From: Eubacterium sp.
GTDB lineage: Bacteria; Bacillota; Clostridia; Lachnospirales; Lachnospiraceae
NCBI GenBank assembly: GCA_024698965.1
Contig: JAILQM010000039.1
Coordinates: forward strand, 1-44,763
Reading direction: 5' to 3'
DNA: 44,763 bases
The translations under genes were made by a program, and so were the position numbers. Of the stretch, positions 1 to 8,627 are shown piece by piece. Each line of letters starts with the position of its first letter. Positions within the stretch are counted from its first letter, which is position 1. The notes beneath the pieces were generated by a model. That model was not told where the DNA came from. It made no database searches and saw only the letters and a program-made list of their open reading frames with translations.

Positions 1-1289
1 CCGCCGAGGCGATCGGTCCTTTCCAAAATAGTTACTTTATGTCCCCGCCTTGAAGATGTAAGCGCCGCCTGCATACCGGCAACTCCTCCGCCAATAACAA
101 GAACATTTTTCTCTTTTCCTGCTTTAGGCATATCTAGCATATCAAAGTGCAAAAGATAAGGATTAACAGAGCAGCCTTCCGGAAACTCTCCGCCAAGCTC
201 TTCCATTGCTTCCTCAAACGGTCCCGGATAGCATCTCATACATCTTATACATTTTCTTATCTGTCCGGCTCTTTCTTCTTCAACTTTTTTCTCAAACTCA
301 GGATCTGCCTGAAGCTGTCTGCACAAAACAACGATATCGCATTTGCCTTCCGCAATCCATTTTTCCGCATCATCGGGATTGTTAATTCCTCCGACAACAG
401 CCACAGGTATTTTTACCGCATTTTTGATTTTTTCGGCCATTTCAATATTACAGCCGTGAGCATCGTAGAGGGTGGAATTTTGAAGTGTCTCCATCGGCTT
501 TTGATATACACCTGCAGAAACATGAATAAGGTCAATATGACTCTCCATTATTCTGCAGAATTCTATAATATCTTCATCCGTATATGCTCCCGGCATATTT
601 TCCCTGCCGCTTATTCTCGCTTCTATTATAAAATCCTCGCCGCAGCTTTTTCTTATCTCATCTGCGATAAGCACTGCAATCCGGCTTCTGTTTTCAATGC
701 TTCCACCAAACTCATCAGTCCTATTGTTGTACCTTGGCGATAAGAACTGATGAACAAGCCATCCGTGCCCGCAATGAACATTTACTCCGTCAAATCCGGC
801 TTTTTTCATAAAAAACGCGGTATCGGCAAATTCTTTTGCTACAGTTTTTATATCATCCGGCGTAAGAGCCTTTACTTTTTCTCCGTATTCATTCAGACAT
901 TCTGACGGTCCGTATGCCGGAGCACCTTCTTCGTTTTCGGGTTTGGCCATGCCCATATGGCAAAGTTCCACAAGAGCAAGAGCTCCGTTTTTATGAATCG
1001 CATCGGCGTATTCTGTATACCTTAGCATATGTCCTTCGGAAAAATCGGAAAAATCATAAAACTCATTCGCTCCTCTGCCGCCCGACGGTGAAACAGCTGT
1101 TTCACCTATTTCGTAAACTGCCACGCCTCCGCGGCATTTTGCAACGGCGTCGGCTATCTGCTCAATGTCTGTATGATCGTTACCGGGCTCATCATTCCAA
1201 ACTCCTCCTCTCGGAGCTGACGCAACCCTGTTTTTATATAATCTTTTCCCAACGTGTATGGGAGAAAGTAGATGTTCGTATTTATTCAT
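1..1289 (-). CDS. Old Yellow Enzyme / 2,4-dienoyl-CoA reductase-like flavoprotein (3' end cut by window)
   Basis: Partial: about 429 N-terminal residues, starting MNKYEHLLSP; the C-terminus lies beyond base 1. The order is an FMN-binding TIM barrel (about 1-340), a cysteine cluster CIRCMRC followed 18 residues later by another Cys (likely a 4Fe-4S site), then a Rossmann fold opening VLVIGGGVAGMQAAL. This is the layout of FadH, enoate reductases and BaiCD/BaiH-type bile-acid reductases, which pass electrons from NAD(P)H through FAD, Fe-S and FMN to an activated C=C bond. The barrel keeps the classical His pair, H171 and H174 in VHCGHGWL. The start is supported by AAGGA about 7 bases upstream. 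It is the last visible gene of the MaoC-opp-flavodoxin operon but is separated from the flavodoxin gene by 145 structured bases. The substrate cannot be read from sequence; an enoate or unsaturated cyclic acid is inferred. Confidence 0.88.
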   Translation of the reverse strand, partial: MNKYEHLLSPIHVGKRLYKNRVASAPRGGVWNDEPGNDHTDIEQIADAVAKCRGGVAVYEIGETAVSPSGGRGANEFYDFSDFSEGHMLRYTEYADAIHKNGALALVELCHMGMAKPENEEGAPAYGPSECLNEYGEKVKALTPDDIKTVAKEFADTAFFMKKAGFDGVNVHCGHGWLVHQFLSPRYNNRTDEFGGSIENRSRIAVLIADEIRKSCGEDFIIEARISGRENMPGAYTDEDIIEFCRIMESHIDLIHVSAGVYQKPMETLQNSTLYDAHGCNIEMAEKIKNAVKIPVAVVGGINNPDDAEKWIAEGKCDIVVLCRQLQADPEFEKKVEEERAGQIRKCIRCMRCYPGPFEEAMEELGGEFPEGCSVNPYLLHFDMLDMPKAGKEKNVLVIGGGVAGMQAALTSSRRGHKVTILERTDRLG

Positions 1290-1335
1290 TCTTTATTCCT
1301 TAAGTACTATGTATTGATATATAAAAATCACATGC

Positions 1336-1419
1336 TTTGGCAGGCATTTTTCAAATAATGCAGTTAGGTTAAACCTACAAAAAAGGGGGGCTGGCATTAT
1401 TTAACGGTGCACTGCCAAA
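1336..1419. repeat. Inverted pair of TTTGGCAG-N9-AAATAATGC boxes flanking a small palindrome
   Basis: One copy of TTTGGCAG-N9-AAATAATGC lies on the plus strand at 1336-1361. A second copy with the same 9-base spacer lies on the minus strand at 1394-1419. Between them is the perfect odd palindrome TAGGTTAAACCTA (1365-1377). The element fills the gap between the flavodoxin gene and the downstream reductase. It could be a paired operator or a folded mRNA leader; the function is inferred. Confidence 0.5.
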
Positions 1420-1434
1420 ACACGTGTTTTTATC

Positions 1435-2622
1435 TTATGAAATAGACTCGTAAGTTGAGCATACCTGAGCTCTCTTGCCGTCATAGGTCATAAACATATC
1501 TTCCACTATATCGCAAATAAGCGCTTTTGCTTTAAGCACATCCCTGTCATTAGGATGCTCCCACGGCTGACCGTGGAAAAAGTACGATGATGTAATCTTT
1601 CCGTCTTCCGTATCATAAATTATAGGATCTGCGATTTCTCCCGGTCCCATAAGACGCGGTTTTTCTCCTTCTTTAAGACCTGCCGGCCCGAATTCTTTTC
1701 CGCAGCACGCAAACTGTCCTATTACCGTGACATTGTTAAGCTCAAGGAAAAGCTTTAATGCCGCAAGCGTTGCTCTTGATTCGTTAGAACCGAAGAATCC
1801 TCCGCCGTAGGTTGTAAATACAACGCCGAGCGGCTGATAGTTATCTCCCGAAGGTCCTCCCGGATAAGGGCAGTTCCTTCTTCTCCACCATGCGCCGAAT
1901 TCTTTTGGCGGCGGTCCTCCCTGTGGGCCTCCCGGACCTTCCGGCGGCTTCGGACCGTTTTCGTCAAAGTGAGAAGCATCTCCTTTCATTGTATCTGCGG
2001 TCATCTTAAATCCTCCGCCTCCGTCTACCTGCTTTTGTACATTCTTTTCAAGTTCTCCGCCCGCACCGAGCGAAAATACTTTGTTTACTACAGTAAGCGG
2101 ATATCCGGCAACTATAGGCGAACCTAAGCAAATCACATCATAATCATCAAAGTAGAGCTCATCCTGCTGTCCGTCCCAGTCGGATTTTTTCATTGTCATT
2201 CTAAAGAGCTTTGTCTCCCATTTATAATGTTTGAAAGACTCTTCCATTGCCTTTGCAATCTTTTCTGTGTTTTTTGTCATGGTTGCATAAAGAATAAGAG
2301 CTCTTAATTTTTTAGGTGAGAATTTAACATCCTCAGCCACAAGCTCATCTACGCTTCCGTCATCTTTTACAACCTTAATATTTCCTTCAAACTTTCCGTC
2401 TCCTACTGCTTTAATCGAAATAGTCTGAAAACACGGACCTACCATGGCCGAGCATGAAAAACTGTCATCCGTTACAACAACATTTTTCATGATTTCACAT
2501 CCGCCATGAGAAGATATTATTTCTCCCTCATAGCCTCTTTGTTCTTCCCTGATGGCAAGAATGGTTTCTCTTTTCCCACTCGGTGTTTCCGAAAGGAATG
2601 AAAACTTTCCGGCAAATTTCAT
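1435..2622 (-). CDS. Flavodoxin-domain protein with N-terminal beta domain and Pro/Gly-rich insertion
   Basis: A 395-residue protein. Residues 1-100 form a small beta-rich domain containing SETPSGKRETI and a second repeat-like half. Residues 105-370 resemble a flavodoxin: LILYATMTKNTEKIAKA (109-125) is the FMN phosphate-binding loop, and YDVICLGSPIVAG follows. The fold is interrupted at about 201-262 by a Gly/Pro-rich stretch containing GGPQGGPPPKEFGAWWRRRN. That makes it far longer than an ordinary flavodoxin (about 140-170 residues). The gene starts 28 bases after oppC, so it is probably co-transcribed with the transporter, with a reductase gene following. I infer an electron carrier or FMN-dependent redox partner for the island's reductases. 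I do not recognise an exact family, and the N-terminal domain assignment is tentative. Confidence 0.8.
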   Translation of the reverse strand: MKFAGKFSFLSETPSGKRETILAIREEQRGYEGEIISSHGGCEIMKNVVVTDDSFSCSAMVGPCFQTISIKAVGDGKFEGNIKVVKDDGSVDELVAEDVKFSPKKLRALILYATMTKNTEKIAKAMEESFKHYKWETKLFRMTMKKSDWDGQQDELYFDDYDVICLGSPIVAGYPLTVVNKVFSLGAGGELEKNVQKQVDGGGGFKMTADTMKGDASHFDENGPKPPEGPGGPQGGPPPKEFGAWWRRRNCPYPGGPSGDNYQPLGVVFTTYGGGFFGSNESRATLAALKLFLELNNVTVIGQFACCGKEFGPAGLKEGEKPRLMGPGEIADPIIYDTEDGKITSSYFFHGQPWEHPNDRDVLKAKALICDIVEDMFMTYDGKRAQVCSTYESIS

Positions 2623-2650
2623 ATTTTTTCCTCCTGCTTAATATTAATAT

Positions 2651-3670
2651 TTATGCCTTTTCTGTCATAATTCTGTTACCGTTTAAAAATTCATTTAAAT
2701 ATTTTTTAGCTATTTTTTTTATCTTCTTACTGTCATAAGTACCTACTCCGCCTTTAAGTCTCGGATCAAGCACATCTCTTAAGCCATCGCCGAACATATT
2801 TGCAGCCAGCACCATTACAGCTATGCAAATACCCGGGAACAGGCAAAGATAAGGTGCCGTAAACATATTGGCTCTTCCCTGGTTTGTAATCATATATCCC
2901 CATGAAGGCGTGCCTATAGCAACACCGTATCCGAGGAAGTTAAGTGAAGCCTCCATCATTACTGTTCCGCCCAATCCTCCGGCGGCGGTAATAATGATGA
3001 TCGGCAATATATTAGGCAAAACATGCTGCAGCATCTTAAATTTTGTTGCCGCACCCATAAGTTCCGATGATTTTACATATCCAGAATCCCTGACACTCAT
3101 TGCCGCCGAACGAATCATTCTGGAATTTGCTATTCCGCCCGGAACAGCCATTACTATAATCAGCTGTATCATACCGTTTCCGAGCATGTTCATTATTATC
3201 ATTGATAAAAGCATTCCCGGAATACATGTAAACGCATCCACAAATCTTTGAACAATAAGGTCAAACCATCCGCCGACCGTTGCCGAAACCATACCGATTA
3301 CAACCGATACAAAGGTTGATATCAAAGATACGCCAAGGCAAAGTATTACAGAGGTTCTTGCTCCGTATATAAGGTAGGAAAGCACATCACGCCCCAGATT
3401 ATCCGTGCCGAGCCAGTATATTGTACCGGCGGCTGCCTGCTTTGCTCTCTCATCTGCCGTGAGCATCCAATACGGTTTTACGAGTTTATATATAATGTTT
3501 CCCGGAAGCGTGCCTGCCTGCATCTTGACCGGTGCAAGCTGATCGGCAAATATCGCTATAAGAACGAAAACAAATAAGATGATAATGCCTGCCCCTGCGA
3601 GAGGTTTTGTCTTAAAAAGCCTTACAAGAGCATTGTTTCTTTTCTTGGGTTTATTATTTTTCTCAGCCAT
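2651..3670 (-). CDS. Oligopeptide/dipeptide-type ABC transporter permease (OppC/DppC-like)
   Basis: A 339-residue inner-membrane permease of the BPD_transp_1 family. It has an N-terminal membrane anchor (AGIIILFVFVLIAIFADQL), the usual OppC N-terminal extension with YWLGTDNLGRDV, then five or so further membrane segments. The cytoplasmic coupling loop is around SSELMGAATKFKMLQHVLPN. I place the start at base 3670 because AGGAGGTGATAAT lies directly upstream of that ATG. The open frame extends 14 codons further, but that would overlap the end of the OppB-like gene. It pairs with the adjacent permease and two ATPases to form an importer; the family-5 solute-binding proteins encoded nearby supply specificity. 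Confidence 0.93.
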   Translation of the reverse strand: MAEKNNKPKKRNNALVRLFKTKPLAGAGIIILFVFVLIAIFADQLAPVKMQAGTLPGNIIYKLVKPYWMLTADERAKQAAAGTIYWLGTDNLGRDVLSYLIYGARTSVILCLGVSLISTFVSVVIGMVSATVGGWFDLIVQRFVDAFTCIPGMLLSMIIMNMLGNGMIQLIIVMAVPGGIANSRMIRSAAMSVRDSGYVKSSELMGAATKFKMLQHVLPNILPIIIITAAGGLGGTVMMEASLNFLGYGVAIGTPSWGYMITNQGRANMFTAPYLCLFPGICIAVMVLAANMFGDGLRDVLDPRLKGGVGTYDSKKIKKIAKKYLNEFLNGNRIMTEKA

Positions 3671-3681
3671 ATTATCACCTC

Positions 3682-4638
3682 CTAATCCAGCGTAATTCTT
3701 GGGTCGAGCCACTTATACGAAACATCGACTATCATATTGCAGATCATGGTAAAGAGCGAAAATACCAATACACACCCCTGCACTATCGGATAATCCCTGT
3801 TTGAAAGCGCCGTTACCATCTGATTGCCAATGCCCGGTATCGAAAATAAACTCTCCATAATTACCGAGCCGCCCACAAGCATTCCGACCGCTCCGCCTAT
3901 TAAAGTAACCACGGGAATCATGGCATTTCGAAGAGAATGTCTGAAAAGTATTCTTTTTTCATTTACCCCTTTTGCCCTTGCGGTTCTTATATAGTCCATA
4001 CGCATGGTATCTAAGGTTACCGTTCTGACATATCTAAGCTGCATTCCCGCATTTGTTATGGCTCCGAGCAAAGCCGGAATTATCATAATGCTTATATTTT
4101 CAGCCGGATTTTTTAAGAATGAGTAATAATTTGTTGTAGGTGCCCATCCCCACCATTTAGCCGGATAGACAAGCACAACCGTTGCAATCCAAAAGACCGG
4201 AAGAGACTGAAGTATAAGTGCAACCATTCGGATGATATAATCCGCCAAAGAATCCTGTCTTGCCGCGCAAAATACACCCAAAGGTATTGCGATAAGAAGG
4301 GTTATTATAAGCGTTATTACACCGAGTTCCAAAGACGGACCAATCTGCCTTAGTATGCAGTGTGATACTGTTTCATTCTGGAAAAGAGAGTCCCCAAGGT
4401 CTCCCTTAAGAGCATTGCCGAGCCAGGTGAAAAACTGCTGAACCGCCGGCTTATCCATTCCCATAATAGCCTCAACTTCTTCAAGAGTCGCATCCGTATT
4501 TCCCATAGACTGATATCTGTAAAGCATCGCATCTACCGCAGATCCGGGTATCATTCTAAGCATCGCAAATACAATTACACATACCAAAAATGTAGTCGGA
4601 ATAAGCAAAAGAATACGCTTTAGCAAATATTTTCCCAT
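3682..4638 (-). CDS. Oligopeptide/dipeptide-type ABC transporter permease (OppB/DppB-like)
   Basis: A 318-residue permease. The N-terminus MGKYLLKRILLLIPTTFLV is the typical OppB/DppB first membrane helix, followed by a periplasm-facing loop and five further hydrophobic helices. The coupling segment is TLDTMRMDYIRTARAKGVNE, the conserved EAA-type region (RTARAKG) that contacts the ATPase subunits. The start codon overlaps the stop of the upstream OppF-like gene by one base (TAATG), indicating translational coupling. An SD-like GGAGG lies within the end of that gene. It forms the transmembrane heterodimer with the OppC-like protein encoded 11 bases downstream. Confidence 0.94.
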   Translation of the reverse strand: MGKYLLKRILLLIPTTFLVCVIVFAMLRMIPGSAVDAMLYRYQSMGNTDATLEEVEAIMGMDKPAVQQFFTWLGNALKGDLGDSLFQNETVSHCILRQIGPSLELGVITLIITLLIAIPLGVFCAARQDSLADYIIRMVALILQSLPVFWIATVVLVYPAKWWGWAPTTNYYSFLKNPAENISIMIIPALLGAITNAGMQLRYVRTVTLDTMRMDYIRTARAKGVNEKRILFRHSLRNAMIPVVTLIGGAVGMLVGGSVIMESLFSIPGIGNQMVTALSNRDYPIVQGCVLVFSLFTMICNMIVDVSYKWLDPRITLD

Positions 4639-5741
4639 TATTCATGCCTCCTTTCTCCGTGAAAACCGGTTTCGTCCACAAAATGACATGCTACAAGATG
4701 TTTTTCCGTAACCTCTCTTACCTTTGGTTCTTCCTTATAACAAAGGTCTTTGGCATAAGGACATCTCGTGCAGAATTTGCAGCCTTCCGGCGGATGAATC
4801 GGAGAAGGAATTTCCCCTTTAAGTATTATTCTTTCTCTTTTTCTGTCCACCTCCGGATCCGGAATAGGCGCGGCAGAAATAAGAGCTCTTGTGTACGGAT
4901 GAAGAGGATTCTTATAAAGCTCTTTAGAGTTTGTAAGCTCCATCATTTTTCCAAGGTACATAACCATAACGCTGTCCGAAATATGTCTTACGACAGAAAG
5001 GTCGTGTCCTATAAAAACGTAGGTAAGCGAGAGCTCTTTTTGAAGCTTCATCATCAGCTGAATTATCTGCGCCTGAATCGAAACATCAAGTGCCGAGACA
5101 ATCTCATCACAGACAATGAAATTCGGCTGAAGCGCAAGGGCTCTTGCTATACATATTCTCTGGCGCTGACCGCCCGAAAACTCATGAGGATATCTGTCAA
5201 TATAATCAGGTCTTATACCTACCATCTCAAGCATTCTTAAGGCAATGTCTCTTTCCTCCGCTTTGCTTTTTGTCATCTGATGAATCCTTAGGCCTTCGGT
5301 TACAATATCTCCTATAGACATCCTCGGATCCATTGAAGAAAACGGATCCTGAGATATGACCTGAAGTTTGTTTCTTAGGCGCCTCATGGCCGTAGAAGAA
5401 ATATTTGCCATATCCTGCCCTTCGTACATTATTCTTCCGGATGTAATTTTATTTGGACCCAGTATGCAATTTCCTATTGTAGATTTACCTGACCCCGATT
5501 CACCGACTATTCCCAAAGTTTCCCCTCTCATAATAGAAAACGAAACTCCGTCAACGGCCTTTACCGTGCCAATCTGTTTTTTCAAAATCCCCTTCGTAAT
5601 CGGAAAATGCATCTTAAGATCTTCCACAACCATTATCTGATTAAATTCCGGAAGGCCTTTATCGCCATAGTAGATTTTGTCGCCCAGTCCCTTATGCTCA
5701 TCGCTAAGCAAAGGATTTGTAATATTATGCGTTACTGTCAC
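4638..5741 (-). CDS. ABC transporter ATP-binding protein (OppF/DppF-like)
   Basis: A 367-residue ATPase. Walker A is GESGSGKST (80-88), the signature is FSGGQRQR (188-195) and Walker B is FIVCDE (208-213), followed by SALDVS. The C-terminus carries the oligopeptide-transporter extension with cysteines in CKFCTRCPYAKDLC, a pattern associated in Dpp/Opp ATPases with an Fe-S site. The start is GTG at 5741, chosen because AGGAGG lies six bases upstream and no ATG is near. It overlaps the end of the OppD-like gene by 17 bases, so the two ATPases are probably made in a fixed ratio. An N-terminal extension of about 35 residues precedes the ABC core. Confidence 0.93.
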   Translation of the reverse strand: MTVTHNITNPLLSDEHKGLGDKIYYGDKGLPEFNQIMVVEDLKMHFPITKGILKKQIGTVKAVDGVSFSIMRGETLGIVGESGSGKSTIGNCILGPNKITSGRIMYEGQDMANISSTAMRRLRNKLQVISQDPFSSMDPRMSIGDIVTEGLRIHQMTKSKAEERDIALRMLEMVGIRPDYIDRYPHEFSGGQRQRICIARALALQPNFIVCDEIVSALDVSIQAQIIQLMMKLQKELSLTYVFIGHDLSVVRHISDSVMVMYLGKMMELTNSKELYKNPLHPYTRALISAAPIPDPEVDRKRERIILKGEIPSPIHPPEGCKFCTRCPYAKDLCYKEEPKVREVTEKHLVACHFVDETGFHGERRHE

Positions 5742-6738
5742 GATTTTCCTCCTTTCCGAAATCCTTCATATGATGACAGGCACAGCTGTGTCTGCCTTCT
5801 CCGACCTGAACGCTTTGAGGTCTTTTCGTTCTGCATATTTCATCACAGAATTTGCATCTCGGCGCAAATGCGCATGAGTCCGGCGGGATTGTAGCCATAT
5901 TAGGAGGCTCCCCCTCAATCGTATAAAGAGTATCTCCGTCTCTGTCCAAACGGGGCACTGCCTTTATAAGACCGTTTGTATACGGGTGATGAGGATGATG
6001 GAAAATCTCGTTTGTTTCTCCTTCTTCCACAATCCTGCCGCCGTACATAATTTTCACGGAATCGGCATATCTTGCCACCACACCGAGATTATGTGTGATG
6101 AGAATAATCGTTGTTCCGGTTGTCTCTCTGAGATGATTTATCTGCTCTAAGACCTGAGCCTGCACTGTGACATCAAGAGCCGTCGTCGGCTCATCACAAA
6201 AAAGAATTTTGGGCTTTAAACTCATAGCCATAGCTATCATAGCCCTTTGCTGCATACCTCCCGAAAATTCAAAAGGATATTGTTTTACCCTTTGCTCGGG
6301 ATTGGGTATGTCCACCATTCTTAAAAGCTCTACTGCTTTATCGTGTGCTTCCTTATCCCCTGTTTTTGTATGTGTCATTATGGCTTCGGCTATCTGATCC
6401 CCTATTGTCATAACCGGGTTTAAGGCTGCCGAGGCTTCCTGAAATATCATCGATATTTCGCTGCCTCTTAGCTTTTCCATTTCGTCATCAGAAAGCTCCA
6501 TAAGGTTTTTCCCGTCGAAATTAACTTCACCGTCCATAATAAGTCCCGGCGGATAAGGTATAAGTCTTAAAACAGATAGGGCGCTTACGGATTTTCCGGA
6601 TCCCGATTCTCCGATTATTGCGCAAAATTCCCCTCTTTCCACCGTATATGAAAGGTCGTCAACAGCTCTTACCTGTTCACCGCCTTCGCCAATGAAATGC
6701 GTTCTTAAATGTTTTACTTCTAAAATATTATCTGCCAT
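5725..6738 (-). CDS. ABC transporter ATP-binding protein (OppD/DppD-like)
   Basis: A 337-residue ATPase partner of the OppF-like protein. Walker A is GESGSGKS at about 43-50, the signature is FSGGMQQRAMIA, and Walker B is ILFCDEPTTALDV. The oligopeptide-type C-terminal domain contains CAFAPRCKFCDEICR (four Cys). The ATG at 6738 is preferred over the GTG one codon earlier because AGGAG sits seven bases upstream of the ATG. A GC-rich hairpin lies immediately upstream, between this gene and the solute-binding protein gene, and probably sets the binding protein to be made in excess. Confidence 0.93.
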   Translation of the reverse strand: MADNILEVKHLRTHFIGEGGEQVRAVDDLSYTVERGEFCAIIGESGSGKSVSALSVLRLIPYPPGLIMDGEVNFDGKNLMELSDDEMEKLRGSEISMIFQEASAALNPVMTIGDQIAEAIMTHTKTGDKEAHDKAVELLRMVDIPNPEQRVKQYPFEFSGGMQQRAMIAMAMSLKPKILFCDEPTTALDVTVQAQVLEQINHLRETTGTTIILITHNLGVVARYADSVKIMYGGRIVEEGETNEIFHHPHHPYTNGLIKAVPRLDRDGDTLYTIEGEPPNMATIPPDSCAFAPRCKFCDEICRTKRPQSVQVGEGRHSCACHHMKDFGKEENRDSNA

Positions 6739-6755
6739 CACATTTCTCCTTTAAC

Positions 6756-6779
6756 GGGGCCGGACTAAAATCCGGCCCC
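6756..6779 (-). promoter_or_regulatory. Intercistronic hairpin between binding-protein and OppD-like genes
   Basis: GGGGCCGGA (6756-6764) pairs perfectly with TCCGGCCCC (6771-6779) around a six-base loop. In the minus-strand transcript it follows the solute-binding protein stop codon and directly precedes the SD of the OppD-like gene. It lacks a following U-run, so a full terminator is unlikely. An mRNA-stabilising or attenuating role, as in many binding-protein transporter operons, is inferred. Confidence 0.65.
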
Positions 6780-6785
6780 CTATTT

Positions 6786-8597
6786 TTACTCTACTGCATA
6801 AAGTCTCGGAATAAATGTTTTGAAATTATGATAAGCGCTTAAAAGCTCACCGTTTTCAAGTCCTCTGATTCTTGTTGAAAGATATTCTCTCTGAACGCTC
6901 TGTCCCGAAAGTACTACAGCCCAGTGCTGCTCGGCAAAATACTGATCTGCCGCTTTTGCGGATACCGCCTGCTCATCTAATGTCAATGCATCTCTCGTGC
7001 TTGCAAGGAGCTCATCCATTTCCGTATCGTAAGCATATACGGCATAAGCAAATCCGTCCGATGCCCAAGTCTGATAAGCAAATCCCGCATCCGTAGAACC
7101 GCCGACCGTCATATTAAACTGTCTTGTATCCTCACTGTTGCCCTGTACCTCGCGGCCTTCCATCATATCAGCAAGAACTTCTATTTCCATAGTCACACCG
7201 ATCTCTGCAAAATATGATTTAGCCAGCTGGAATAAATCAGCGTCAGCTTCTGCATCTATAGCTACCGTAAACTCAAATCCGTCAGGATAACCCGCTTCTT
7301 CAAGAAGGGCTTTTGCCCCTTCAGGATCGTATGTGTATTCAGATATGAGTTCATCGTCCCAGTCCTCCACAGACGACCAGCCCGTAAGAGCAGGTGCCCA
7401 AAGAGATGCATACTCAAAATCTTCTATATCGTATCCAAGATAAGCTGTTGTGGCTTCTTCAAGATTGATTGCCTTTTGAAGTGCAATTCTTACTCTCTCG
7501 TCATTAAACGGTTCCTGATTACATTTCATAACAAGGGCGTTTGCTCCGTTTTCATAAGAGAATACCTGAAGATTATTATCCATGGAACTTATCAGCTCAG
7601 ATGCCTGATCGTCGCTTAAGTAAGCCGTTCTTGAAATATAATCAAGGTCTCCCGAAATAAATGAAGACATTGCAGCAGCATTATCAGTTACCGATGTAAG
7701 GACCACCTCGTCAAGATAAGGAAGAACGTTTTCCGGATGTCTGTCATCCACATCATAATAATTTTCGTTTCTCTCAAACTTGTAGTAAGAACCCGCCTGA
7801 TAATCTGTTAAGATGTACGGACCTGTTCCGCAAGCATAATGCCAGTCGTTCTGCTGCTCGCTTGTAAGCGTCTCCCATTCAACACCTGTAATATTTACCT
7901 GGCCGATAATAAGCTCTGAAAGTCTTGACTCAGACTCTGTTGCAAGATGGAATACAAGCTCGTATTCGCCGAGCTGCTCAACAGGATCGTCAAGGCTGTA
8001 ATCTACTATTCCTTCAAATCTGTTGTACCAGTCTCCGTCAATCATAAACGGCTCTTCGCCGAGACAGTAATCCGTTCCCTTACCCCAAAGTCTTGAATAT
8101 GTGTAAACAACATCGGCTGCCGTGAGGTTTCTTCCGCCGAATACATCATATTCTTCCTCTTTTTCCTGGAAATAAATATCATCTCTTATTGTTACGTAAA
8201 GATCTGAATATCCGTCACCGTCTTCGTAATTTTCCCATGACCACTCCTTTGCTATCTGACCGTCTGCGGTATCTACCGTAAAGGTGTTGATATCAAAGTT
8301 ATAGGTGTCCGGATCGTCAAGTCCCCAATTCGGTGCCCAAAGATACTCAAGCCAAAGTGAGTAAGTGTATGCCTCACCCATTGCCGGATCAAATACATTG
8401 TTGAAATCCGAATAATAGAATGTGGCGCTGCCACCGTATACCGGGTCTGTTTCTTCAAGCTGTGCCGTTTGTTCCGCTTCCTCTGCCGAAGATGCTTCAC
8501 CGCTTGCTGCGGCATCTTCTCCTGCATTGCCCCCACAGGCTGCAAGTGACAGTGTCATTGCGGCAGCAAGGAATGCTGCCAGAATCCTTTTCTTCAT
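6786..8597 (-). CDS. Family-5 extracellular solute-binding lipoprotein, copy 1
   Basis: A 603-residue lipoprotein. The N-terminus has Lys-Arg, a hydrophobic stretch and a lipobox ending LAAC (Cys21), followed by a Ser/Glu-rich linker and the SBP_bac_5 fold. The N-lobe has GGRNLTAADVVYTYSRL, and further along are CGTGPYILTDY and ERVRIALQKAINLEE, all hallmarks of the DppA/OppA family. This is the substrate receptor for the Opp-like permease encoded downstream. AGGAGG precedes the start. It is clearly paralogous to the protein at 13530-15335. The ligand is unknown: family members bind peptides, haem, nickel chelates, opines and sugars. Confidence 0.93.
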   Translation of the reverse strand: MKKRILAAFLAAAMTLSLAACGGNAGEDAAASGEASSAEEAEQTAQLEETDPVYGGSATFYYSDFNNVFDPAMGEAYTYSLWLEYLWAPNWGLDDPDTYNFDINTFTVDTADGQIAKEWSWENYEDGDGYSDLYVTIRDDIYFQEKEEEYDVFGGRNLTAADVVYTYSRLWGKGTDYCLGEEPFMIDGDWYNRFEGIVDYSLDDPVEQLGEYELVFHLATESESRLSELIIGQVNITGVEWETLTSEQQNDWHYACGTGPYILTDYQAGSYYKFERNENYYDVDDRHPENVLPYLDEVVLTSVTDNAAAMSSFISGDLDYISRTAYLSDDQASELISSMDNNLQVFSYENGANALVMKCNQEPFNDERVRIALQKAINLEEATTAYLGYDIEDFEYASLWAPALTGWSSVEDWDDELISEYTYDPEGAKALLEEAGYPDGFEFTVAIDAEADADLFQLAKSYFAEIGVTMEIEVLADMMEGREVQGNSEDTRQFNMTVGGSTDAGFAYQTWASDGFAYAVYAYDTEMDELLASTRDALTLDEQAVSAKAADQYFAEQHWAVVLSGQSVQREYLSTRIRGLENGELLSAYHNFKTFIPRLYAVE

Positions 8598-8627
8598 TTT
8601 TTACCCTCCTAAAAAATACATTATATT

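Noticed and set aside
147-743. Plus-strand open frame of 198 codons
   Set aside because: It lies opposite the partial reductase, whose translation has clear family motifs. The plus-strand product is Phe/Arg/Ser-rich without any motif or ribosome binding site.
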